From NCBI GenBank assembly GCA_031835245.1, contig JAVKOQ010000282.1, forward strand, positions 10,001-66,561: DNA of 56,561 bases, given 5' to 3'. Of the stretch, positions 44,896-56,561 are shown in pieces. Both the position numbers and the translations under genes were made by a program. How positions within the stretch are numbered: the first letter of the stretch is position 1; each line of letters opens with the position of its first letter. The notes under the pieces are model-generated. The model did not search any database. It worked only from the letters and a program-made list of their open reading frames with translations, and was not told where the DNA came from. Source of the stretch: Balamuthia mandrillaris. Lineage: Eukaryota; Discosea; Longamoebia; Balamuthiidae.

Positions 44896-47800
44896 ATGAG
44901 CGTTGTATTCAAACGGGAGTCCAAGAAAGAGTCTTCAGAGAGCGGAGCAGGAGGAGGAGGAGGAGGAGCAACGGACATGGACGAGGAAACCAAGAGCAAG
45001 AAAGGCTTCCAAAAATTTACCCAGTCCTTCGACCTCCTCAAACGCAACAAGAACAAAAGCAAGAAGGACCACGGCGAGCCGTTCCTCCTCGACCTGGACC
45101 GCTCCTCCGAGCTCATAGGCCGGAGCAGCAGCAGCCACAAGAAAAGCGGCACCAAGACCATCTCCGCCGCCGCCGGGCGAAGAAGGGGCTCCCTGCAAAG
45201 CCTCAGCCCGACCAAGGCCCGCCGGGACAAGATATCGCTGCTGCAGCAGGAGGACTCCCTTGCCGACGACTGCTCCTCCTCCTCGCCGGAGGAGGACGAC
45301 TCGCTGTCGACAAATAACACCTCGCCCAACAGCAAAGGACGCCGACGAGCCTCCACCCAGCTGCCAAAGAAGTCAAGCGACGATAGCAGCACCTCTTCTT
45401 CCTCTTCCTCTTCCTCTTCCTCTTCTTCTTCCTCGTCTTCAAAGAAAGGAGGAGGCAAGAAAACCACGACGATAGGAGGGTCGGGCATCTTTTTCTCCCC
45501 GCGGTTGGGACGGTCTTCGTCGGTGGAGCATGAGAAACACAAGTCAAAGAGCGACGACGACGGGGGAGAAGGCGAGGAGGAGGGGAGCGAGAACGCCGAG
45601 AACGTCGAGAACGAGGAGGAGCAGGAGGTGAACTCCGATGAGGAGGCAGCGGGCTCCTCGAAGAAGAAACGGAGAAGCTTCCGACCGAAGGGAAGAAGGA
45701 AGAGCCAAGGGATGAGCTCCTCCCCCATTTCTTCTTCTTCCTCACCAAAGAAAAAAATCACCTTCTCCTCTTCCCCCTCCTCCTCCTCCTCCTCCTCCTC
45801 TTCCTCTGCTTCCTCTTCCGGTAAGAAAAAGAGCAGCAAAGAAAAGGACTATGCCAGCGAAGCCGAAGCCGATGACTCCTCTTTGATCAGCCGAAGTGGT
45901 GGCCACCACCGCTCTCAACGTCGTCGTCGCGTGCCTTCCGTCTTATCCTTGGCCAAATCCTCCAAGTCTTCCTCCTCGAAATCCTCCTCCCCCGCCTCTT
46001 CCTCCTCCATTGCCTTGCAATCCATTTCCTCAGAGCAGTCGCTGGAGCAACATCAACAACAACACCAAGGGAAGGGCGGCTTGAGCCCCGGAAGGAGAAA
46101 AGGATTGGCGGAGATCGGATGGAACCTGAACGACTGGGACCTGGAGGAGCGGAACGCCAAGACGGAGTGGGACGGAGAGGAGGACGACTTCGATCCGGAC
46201 TTGAGCCTCGTCGAGTTCTCGGATGACTCTGACTTGGAATTGGATGAGGACGCTCCCTCCAACGAAGGAGGAGAAAGGGAGGCAGGAGGAGGAGAGCGGC
46301 GAAAAAAGACAGGAAGCGAAGAGGATGACGATGAAGAGGCGAGCAAGAAGGAGCAAGAAATGGCCACCTTGGTGGATAAACTGATCAAGCATTCCGTGTT
46401 TGACCTCATTCAAGCCTTTGAGAGCGGCTCCCTCTTCTCCAACAGCGGCAACAAGAACAAAGAGCTGGATAACGCGTTGACTCCGGAAGATTGGAAGCTC
46501 ATCGCAGCGGCTAGAACCGACGTTGTAGCCCGTGGAGAGCTGGTTCGTTCCATCAAACAGCGGATGGAAGAGAGGAGACAACGAGAACAACAACTGCAGC
46601 GAGAACAACAAAAAGGCCGCAAAGGATCACGTGGCTTGCCTCCGAGCGCTTTGGACATCACTTTGATAGAGGGCGGTAAAGTTGGAAGAGTGGTTAGGAG
46701 TTGGGGAGCCAGTTCGGGTGCCAAAGTTCTAAGTCTCTCTCAACGAAACCTACAAGAGCAACTGAGAGAAGAGGCGGAGGGAGAGTCAGAAGGAGAAGAA
46801 CAAGAAGGAGGAGACGGCGAAGAAGGGGGAAGCAAAAGGAAACGAAAAGTGGGAGGAGCGAGAATAAGAGGAGAGGGATCGTTCATAGACATCGAAGGAA
46901 GAAGAGGCATCTCGTCGGCTCAATCCAAGCTAAGTACCAGCAGCAGCGACATGGAGCTGACTCGCAGAAAAGATGGCGACGAGGCAGAGAGCGACAAGAA
47001 GAAAAAGAAGAGCGGCTCTGCCTTATTGACGTTACCTTCCACTTCCACCTCCAACTCTCGCAGACTGGCCAACAGTTCCTCTCCTCCGCTCAGCAAAAGG
47101 AAAAAGGACAGAGGATCCTCTTTGAAACGAGGCAGCAGCAAGCAAAGCGTTCTTCTCAACCTCACCGATGAACTCAAATCCACTTTGGATCCTGCTGCTT
47201 CCTCTGCTTCTCCCAAGTCAGCTCGTCGTCTTCCGATCGGCAGCGCTGGAAGCCGTCGTCTTCTCAACCCCGAGGAAAAGCTTCGTCGCATGAGAGAAGG
47301 CGGCAGCTTGGACAGCAACCTGGACTTAGCCTCTCTGTCAGAGCTGCAAATCAACGCCACCGGCTCCCTCATCGTCGCTGGCGAGGAAGGAGGCAAAGGC
47401 AAGAAAGGACACACGAGACAGAGCTCTCAGTCCATTTGTTTGGCCTCTCCTCCACAACTGTTGTTGACGGTCGATGAAGGGACCGGAAACGAGTCGCCGC
47501 AGGAGGGAAGAAGCCGCTCCGGAAGTATCGGAGGAGGGCCTGCTTCGCCTTCGTCAGCCACCTGGAAGAAAAAGTTGGGCAAAAGCAAAACGGTGAGACT
47601 GCACGGCAACGTTGGCGGGTTGTTTACGATGGGAGAAGTTGGAGAGGAGAGCGAAGAGGCATTGTCGGACACGAACTCAAGTACCGCCTCCTCCAAGACC
47701 TCCTCTCCTTCCTCTTCGTTGTTCGTTCCTGGCTCGAGTTCCGCCGCCGCCGCTGCCGCCGCGCTTTCCTCGCTGACCTCTTCCGGTAAGACCAACGTGG

Positions 47801-50800
47801 ATGCTTTGCTGAAAGAGTTGGAGGGAGGGGAGGTCACACGGATCAAGGACTGGGAGGAGCTCGCTCAGGAGCAGGAGCAAGAGTTTGAGAAGTACTTTCA
47901 AGAGTTGAAGAAGAAGAGCAAAAACTCCGAGTTCTACGAACGCTACAAGCAAGGAAAGAATCCGAGGAAGAGCTCCACCGCCGGTCGAGCTACTGGCCTC
48001 GATAAGCTCTTTCACTCCTCTTCCTTCACCGTTTCTGATTCGGGTGAAGCGGTGGCTTCGAGGAGCGAAGCTGCCGAAAGTGGAGGTGAAGATGTGGAAG
48101 AATTGGAGCAACTCTTTTGGGAGTACTATGAGCGACCTCCTGCGTTGATTGTTCCTTCTTCTTCGTTGAAACCAAAGAAACAAGAAACGACCCCAACCGA
48201 GAAAGAAGAACAGCAGAGCAACAAAGAAAAGAAAGAAGAAGCAAAAGTAGAAGGAGAAGGCGAAGAAGCAGCAAGGAAGAAGACCGTCGTCATCGTCGAA
48301 GAGAAACAAGAACCAGAACCAGAACAACAAACGGAAAAGACAGAAACCAACGAAACAACAGACAACAACCCCGATGCCCCTTCGCCTACACCAGCTGTGC
48401 CCGATTGGGAAAAGCCGACAGATGTGAAGTGGCATGTCGAAAGAGGAACTATCCGTCATTTCGCTCCTGGCACCAAACATCCGCTTGAGAGCGTTGATGA
48501 GTTTGTGCCTTACTATCGCAACTTCTTCCAAGACAAAGGTTTGCATCTTCTCTGCCTCTCCCTGCTCTTCCCGCTCTTCTCTCTGCTATTCTCTCTCCTT
48601 TCCTTTCTCTTTTCCTTCTCTGCTTCTCGTTCGGTATCGCTGTTCCCTAACAACCTTTCAATATACAGATCACACAAGCTACTTTGCGGATGATCCGCGG
48701 GTTGGACCTATAATAGTTTCCATCGAAGAGAAGAAACGAGCCACTGGCTCCATCTTTCAACGACGAGTGCCAGAAAAAGGAAGCATCCCCTCGCAACAAC
48801 AACCATCCCAAGGCGGTAGCCTTACTCCTCCTCCTCTTAAACGGCACAACAGCGCTGAGCTGGAGTCTTCTGGAACAGAAGGCTCCGCTTCAATCGAAGC
48901 TTCCGGCAAAGAAAAAGAGAAAGGAAGTGCGTTTGGGAAGTTCAAAGACATCACTACGGCTTCGCTTCAACCATGGAATCTGTCTTTCGACATGAGAAGG
49001 AAACGGGAGAAACACTCCTCCAAAGAGGGACTGCCCACAACGAACGACGAGAACGAGGAAGACAGCAGCGATGATGAAAGCGCCTCTTATTCTGCCTATT
49101 CAGCTGCCGCCAAGTTTGGCAAAGGCTTTAAACGAACTTTAGGTTTACGAAAGAAAGAAGATGCCAGCAAAGGGAGTCTATATAACCTTCGTGATCACCT
49201 TACTCCCTCTTCCTCTTCTCTCGGTTCATCCTCCTCTTCATCTTCTGCCTCCTCCTCCTCATCTTCGGTGCCCATTCTTTCAAGCTCTGGCGGGCATTCG
49301 GTCTCGTTTGCCGATTTGGCGGTCTCTTCGTCCCCTCCTGAGGTGCCGGGTGATGATGATACCTCGTCTGCCTCTTCTTCTTCTCCAGCTCAAAACCTTG
49401 ATACCTCTGCTCCTTCGTCTTTGACTTCCACCGCCGAAATTCCTGCTTCTTCAACACCTGTATCATCTTCTTCGACCCCTTCACCCTCTGATCCTGCAAC
49501 AATAACAACAACAAACGTTCCTTCCGAGTCTTCTCCTGGCTCTACTCCTTCTCCTGTCCCTTCCAATGCTTCAGCTTCTGCTCCTGCTCCTTCTTCCGAC
49601 TCTTTGACCACAACCTCAGAAATACCAGTCGAAGCAACGCCTTCTCCTCGCGTTCCTGACGGAGCTGTATCATCAACTGCACCTAAACTCGCTCCAGAAC
49701 AAGAAAGAAGAGAGAAGTTCATTAACAGGACGAAAGAGAAGAAGAAAGGCTCCTCCATCATGTCCCTCAGCTCGTTGCAAAGCACCGCCAGCACCATCAA
49801 CAACAACGTTGTCGTCAACCCGTTCTCCCAAGCCGCGAAGCTCATGAGTTGGACCACCGAAAACAGAGAAACAGCCTTTCGAGTTCTCATTCAAACGAAA
49901 AAGGTTTTTCTTTTCTTTATGTTCTTTTTTTATTGTTGTGTTCTAAACGTATTCATCTCCTTCTTGTTGTTGTTCTTTTTACCAAACAGGGTGAGAAACA
50001 ATTGTTCATTCGCAGCGGCTATCACAAGAAAGAGAAGATCAAAGCGATCAAAATGGCGTGCCTCGCGCATGGCATCTTCCACAAGGAGATCCCTCCTGAC
50101 CTCAAGTTTTCTCCTTTGAAAGGTTTGTTCTTCTTTGTCTTTGTCTTTTTCTTGTCGTATAACGCTCTCTTCTTTTTTTTTCCAGAGTCAGAACAATTGA
50201 GAGCCGAGATAAGCAAGTTGGAGAAGAACTTCATTGCCAATCGATACAAGTTTGGAGTGCTTTATGCTTGCAAAGGCCAAACTGAAAACCAAATGTTCAA
50301 CAATCGTACGTCCTCTCTTTCGTTCTTTGTTTTTATTCACTCTCGCTAAACACTCTGTCCTTTCCTCCACGATTCTTTTTCGTTACAAAGGCGTTACAAG
50401 CGAAACGTTCAACAAGTTCCTTGAGCTGATGGGCCAACGAATTACTCTCAAAGGCTGGAATGGCTACACAGGCGGTCTTGACGTCCGAAGTACTTTTTAT
50501 CCTCCTTTTTTTTCCCCCCTCCTTCTCTTTCTTCTTCTTCTTCTTCTCCTTCTTCTTCTCCTTCTTCTTCGTTTTGTTTAACAACTTAAAAAAAAAACAG
50601 ATAACACAACAGGAACAGAAAGTGTCTTCACAACGTTCCAAGAACAGGACGTAATGTTCCACGTGAGCACGATGCTCCCTTTCTTCCCCGAAGACGAACA
50701 ACAGGTGGAGCGCAAACGGCATTTGGGCAACGACATCGTCGTCATCGTTTGGTTGGAGGGAGGAGGCACCTTTGACCCTTGCATCCTCAAAACAAAGTTC

Positions 50801-51266
50801 AACCACATCATCGCGGTGATCTCTCCGTTGGCAGCGGAGAAAAGAGAGGAAGAGAAGAAGCAAGAGGAAGGAGATGCCAAGAAAGAGGAGAAGCAAGGGG
50901 ATGGAAAGATTGCCGTGAGGGTGGAATTTGCGGCGAGGGAAGGGGTGAAGCCCTTTGGACCGCAACGATTCAACTCGACCAAGTTTGTGTTGGATGAGAC
51001 CTTTAGAGAGTTTTTGCTTACCAAACGTAACGTCTCTCTCTCTCTCTCTCTCTCTTTACTCTCTCCTTCTCCTCCTTATTTTATTTTTGTTTTTTCTCCT
51101 TCTATGCTTTCTTATTTAAAAGTAACCTTTGAACCAACAAACAAAATATACAGTTATAAACGGAGAAAGATCGGCTTTGCGAACGGCTCCGGTGTTTGCC
51201 CAAAAGCTTCAGACGACGCGCAAGACCATTTTGCAGGACATCATTCAAACTCATGCTGCCAAATGA
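44896..51266 (+). CDS. RapGAP-domain protein with long disordered N-terminus, seven exons
   Basis: Exons 44896-48538, 48669-49903, 49990-50122, 50186-50305, 50391-50489, 50601-51026 and 51154-51266 give 1922 residues. Roughly the first 1600 are low-complexity, with long Ser tracts, acidic and basic blocks, and many RRxS-like sites. The Rap/Ran-GAP domain is in the last 350 residues: KFGVLYACKGQTENQMFNN, FNKFLELMGQRITLKGWNGY, TGTESVFTTFQEQDVMFHVS, TMLPFFPEDEQQVERKRHLG and NDIVVIVWLEGGGTFDPCIL. The Asn of HLGNDIVV is the catalytic Asn thumb of RapGAP/SIPA1 proteins, so activity on Rap is likely. An acidic Lys/Glu insert (EEEKKQEEGDAKKEEKQ) splits the domain late. Rap controls adhesion and the cortex in amoebae. 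Confidence 0.92.
51033..51055. repeat. (CT)n tract in RapGAP intron 6
   Basis: The run reads pyrimidine on the sense strand. Confidence 0.85.
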
Positions 51267-51817
51267 AGCCTTCCTTGCTTGTTTTCTCTCTTTTGTTTCT
51301 TTTTTTTTTTTGTTTGTTTGTTTTTACCCCAAAACAATAATACCTGTATTTTTTTCTTTCTTTTTTTTTTTTCTATTCTCTTGTCCTTGGGGAGGATGAA
51401 AGTGGCCGTTCCTAACTTTTTGTTCGCTTGGCCTTTAGAAACAAAGCAAAAAAGCAGCCTTGCAGCTTAACGTTAAGAGAGAAGGAAGAAAAGAAAACAA
51501 AGAGATAAGGCGACAATGAAAGAAAGAAGAGGAACGGAAGGAGAACAAGAAGAGATGAAACAAGAAAGGGTCAGAGAGGAAACAAATGTCATACCTGAAG
51601 AAGTGGAGTTGAGAAACTGTTTACCATCACACGAAGGCATGATGGGTGGATATATTCTAAAAAATTCAAAAATTCAATTTTAAATTCAAAAATTTCAATT
51701 ATTATCCACAAATATTATATTTTTTGAATTTTTCGATAGAGACAATAATAATTCGAAATGTTGCTTTTTAATCTCAACATCTTTGTTTCCATCTCTCCCC
51801 TCTCCATCCTCTTCCAT
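51267..51817. other. intergenic region, tail-to-tail
   Basis: The spacer between convergent 3' ends has T runs, then a purine-rich block at 51470-51600 and an AT-rich block at 51650-51750. No gene is supported. Confidence 0.4.
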
Positions 51818-52517
51818 CTACCACCGACGATACGGCAAGTACTTCCCTCGGTAGGTGATCCTCACTCTGGAGTCTTTCTTCTTCTTTCCTTCCCCTTCTC
51901 CTTCAAGTTCTACTTCTCCCTGTTCTACTTCCACTTCTCCGCTGGCCCCCTTTTCCTCAATCCTCTCGACCTTCATCTGAAACGATACCGCGCTCATGAT
52001 CCCGTCCTTGCCGAACTTCTCCTGGATGACGTCCTTCAAAGGAAGACCGTATACGTGGAGGATCTCGAAGAAGCGGTACATCGTGGGATCGGTGGGGATC
52101 TCAGGGGAGAGGAGGCCGCGCGTGAGGGGGAAGTTGTTGAGCTGGTAGAGCACCTCATCGTCCTCCTGGAGGTGAAGCGCTTTGGCCAAGTCCATGGTGG
52201 TCGTTGCGTTCGCCTTTATGATATTTGATGTCAGAAACACAAAAAGCGCCAAGATAGACAGAAGAGAGACGAAATACCGATAGCTGGTTGTAGACAAGAG
52301 CAGCCACCCAAGTGTCCGACTTGTTGAGCATTTTGCCGAGCTTCTCCCACGTCAACCCAAGCTGCTGCTTCATGCTCAACATGCGCAGCGTTCCCGTGGG
52401 CAAGTCATCCAGGGAGAATATCTTCGACGCGGAGGAGGTGGAGGCGAACAGGACGCAGCCTATCGCCAGAACCGCCGCGATGCTCCACAACGCCTTCACG
52501 TGGTTGCTCCTCTTCAT
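51818..52517 (-). CDS. cyanase-like protein with signal peptide, paralogue 1
   Basis: Exons 52517-52278 and 52213-51818 give 211 residues. A signal peptide or anchor (ALWSIAAVLAIGCVLFASTSSA) precedes a complete cyanase: helical N-terminal domain LTWEKLGKMLNKSDTWVAAL and C-terminal core DPTMYRFFEILHVYGLPLKD, VIQEKFGKDGIMSAVSFQMK, RITYRGKYLPYRRW. The catalytic Arg and Glu (YRFFE) and Ser (IMSAV) of cyanase are all present. Cyanase turns cyanate and bicarbonate into ammonia and carbon dioxide and is normally cytosolic. An acidic insert (EVEVEQGEVELEGEGEG) expands the last beta hairpin. The intron after VYNQLS is in the same place and phase as intron 1 of the divergent neighbour at 52882, so the two are duplicates. 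Confidence 0.9.
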
Positions 52518-52881
52518 TCTGGATGTTCTCTTTGTGTGGTGGTATCGAAAGTTGATGGCCGAAAGAAGAAAAGAAGCGAAAAGCTATAAAAAAGTTTTGG
52601 GTGGAAAGCAGAGACCCATAAAAGGAAGAAATGTGGGCGAAAATTCGTTAAAAAGAGGACATAAGGATTCTGATTGGCCCATTCGGATTAATGAAATGAT
52701 TTTGATTGGTCGACGCTTCATACTGATTTCCTTTTTGGGGTCACTGTTCTCTCTGAATTTCTCTCTGTTTTCGCTTCGGCGTAACGCATAAATACTCGCA
52801 CCCCTCTCTTTTGGGTCTTCACCTTTTTTTTTTCTTCTCATTCGTACGAACTGAAGGACAAACCGACGAAGGAAAAAACAA
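52518..52881. promoter_or_regulatory. shared divergent promoter of the cyanase pair
   Basis: The two starts are 364 bp apart. ATTGGC/ATTGGT CCAAT-like boxes lie near 52674 and 52707, and a TAAATA sequence lies near 52791, about 90 bp before paralogue 2. The short shared region makes co-regulation likely (inference). Confidence 0.4.
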
Positions 52882-53771
52882 ATGGCGTTCCACAAATGTG
52901 CTGCATTCGCACTACTCCTTTTTTGCCTGACCTTGGCGGTCTCGGCTGTTGATCCACATGACTTCCTCTCTGGCTTCATGGGCGACCAACAGTTTGCAAC
53001 TACGGACCAGCTCGACCAACAACACAGCTATCAACACCACAAAGATCCTGCTTTCGGCTCGGGTCTTCCGGTGCATCAGGAGCTTTCTCTAGCCACTATC
53101 ACGATGCTAGAAGCCAAGAGCGAGAAGAAGTTGACGTGGGATGATTTGGGAAAGTCAGTTGGACAGGACCCAATGTGGGTGGCTTCACTTGTTTACAACG
53201 TTGCCTCTGTAAGTTTCTTTGCTGTTCTACCGTGCTCTCATTCCTTCTCTCTCACGCACGCACTCACTCACCTCTTTCCCTCCTATCTCTTCACTCTCTT
53301 TCGTGTTAATCTCGAGTAACCTTCTTCAAAATTTTTGTGAAAAAAAGGCTGATAAAGACATTGCCGGTAAGTTGATGGAGGCTTTGGGCCTCAATGATAA
53401 AGACCACAAATACGTCCACAAGCAACTGGTCCGTTATCCTTACAAGGGAAGCTTGGCTCATCGCCTTCAGGTGCCCTCTGATCCTCTGCTCTATCGCTTC
53501 TGGGAGGTGATGCAGTCCTACGCAATGCCCCTTCGTGACATCATGTTCGAACGTTTCGATGACAAAGGTCCCTTTTTTGTGGCTTTTTCTTCGTCTTTTG
53601 TTCTTCTCTCTTAACGTCAACCACAATCCAACAAATTTAGGAGTTGGAGGAATCATGAGCGCTGTTGACTTTTCAATCCAAGTGAAACAGTCGGAGGAGG
53701 TCGGAGACGATGAACACCCTTGGGTGGAGGTCGTGATGGAGGGCAAGTGGCTTCCTTTCGAGGCTTGGTAA
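52882..53771 (+). CDS. cyanase-like protein with signal peptide, paralogue 2
   Basis: Exons 52882-53208, 53348-53567 and 53641-53771 give 225 residues. The N-terminus is a clear signal peptide (CAAFALLLFCLTLAVSAVD) followed by a 50-residue His/Gln-rich spacer (QLDQQHSYQHHKDP) not found in ordinary cyanases. The enzyme body follows: KLTWDDLGKSVGQDPMWVAS, IAGKLMEALGLND, DPLLYRFWEVMQSYAMPLRD, GGIMSAVDFSIQVKQ and VVMEGKWLPFEAW. Catalytic Arg and Glu (YRFWE) and Ser (IMSAV) are kept, although the loop before GIMSA is longer (FDDKGVGGIMS). Intron 1 matches paralogue 1; intron 2 is extra. A luminal, vacuolar or secreted cyanase is implied. Confidence 0.9.
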
Positions 53772-54265
53772 ACAACCAACAAAAAGCAGAGGCATATTGT
53801 TGTTTATTACAATGAGCAAAAAACAATGAAACAAAACTCATTTTCCATGTATTTGAAAGTATATCACTACGAAAATGTGTTCGTGCTCTTCTGGAGTTTG
53901 GCCGAGGAGCACAACAACACGGACATGATGACTCTGTGTCGAATCGTCCAAGAATCTCTCTTCACAACGAGTTAGCTTCAAAAAGGTGTTACATGGGAAA
54001 ACGACGCCTATGAAATGGCAAACCCGAGAAACTGTTACAAACGAATGGGACTGGCTTTACCTGCTCCTCTTCGTCCTTGTCGCTTGCTACAAGAGAATCC
54101 CTCTTCTTCGTTGGTAGTCACGGTTTGCTATGTGGAGGACTCGTTGCCAGAGGAAATGCTCTGCCATATCTTGTCGATAGTGCCGTGGTCCGGTTGCGGG
54201 AAGGTGGAGATCTGCAAGTTGGCAGCTCGGAATGGGTGAGCAGAGAAGGAAAAGCTAACAAGGAG
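53772..54265. other. intergenic region with a possible gene fragment
   Basis: Between a plus-strand gene and the 3' end of a minus-strand gene, the plus strand at 54015-54239 reads MANPRNCYKRMGLALP, then EDSLPEEMLCHILSIVPW and KVEICKLAARNG. The LPEEMLCHIL stretch is F-box- or SOCS-like, but the frame is short and lacks a partner exon. It may be a relic; I do not call a gene. Confidence 0.25.
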
Positions 54266-56533
<2,268 letters not shown>

Positions 56534-56561
56534 CTTTTTTTTTTGTGTGTGTGTGTGTGTT

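Noticed and set aside
54015-54239. Short F-box-like frame
   Set aside because: Only one LPEEMLCHIL-like stretch and no neighbouring exon; not enough for a gene call.

Overview
This window is nuclear DNA of a unicellular eukaryote, most likely an amoebozoan. Short GT-AG introns break most genes and could be placed by keeping reading frames across each junction. Long CT/GA dinucleotide tracts sit in introns and gene borders, serine- and acid-rich linkers are common, and several families are typical of free-living amoebae (Rab32/38, F-box proteins with CPWDERT-type ankyrin repeats, a protein resembling CudA, RapGAP, CRAL-TRIO/GOLD). My best guess is a Balamuthia- or Acanthamoeba-like organism; the sequence alone does not prove this. 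TGA is used as an ordinary stop.

Left part (1-13.5 kb): the 5' part of panB (-); a small unknown gene whose intron appears to hold a 790-bp pyrimidine minisatellite; a zinc-cluster protein resembling the products of domesticated or decaying DNA transposons, with one in-frame TGA; tRNA-Arg(TCG); a dead C-terminal scrap of an ABC transporter; then three minus-strand genes: a PSI-domain sodium/calcium exchanger of the plant NCL type, a CudA-like putative transcription factor and a synapsin homologue.

13.5-17.2 kb is a Mutator-like transposon (MULE) with about 90-bp inverted repeats, a transposase with MULE and SWIM regions, and a perfect 10-bp target duplication. It sits inside exon 1 of a hot-dog thioesterase gene.

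Middle (18-38 kb): a secreted protein made almost wholly of YDGGDIR heptads (-), a multi-pass membrane protein (-), PEX6 in 13 exons (-), an endosomal-type Na+/H+ exchanger (+), Rab32/38 (+), an AT-hook/coiled-coil protein (+), translin (-), a SNAPC5-like protein (-) and a small ankyrin-like protein (+).

Right part (38-56.6 kb): a KH/Smr protein (-), an R3H plus dual-specificity-phosphatase fusion (+), a probable small subunit of serine palmitoyltransferase (+), an F-box/ankyrin protein (-), a 1922-residue RapGAP protein (+), a head-to-head pair of signal-peptide-bearing cyanases, and a SEC14-GOLD lipid-transfer protein that runs off the right edge.

Neighbouring genes do not form one pathway. 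Endomembrane and organelle biology recurs (PEX6, endosomal NHE, Rab32, SEC14-GOLD, ssSPT, RapGAP). Many genes are arranged in divergent pairs with short shared upstream regions, several carrying TGAC(G/A)TCA or GTCGAC motifs. The candidates for undescribed biology are the YDGG heptad protein, the secreted cyanase pair, the protist synapsin and the PSI-exchanger and R3H-phosphatase fusions.
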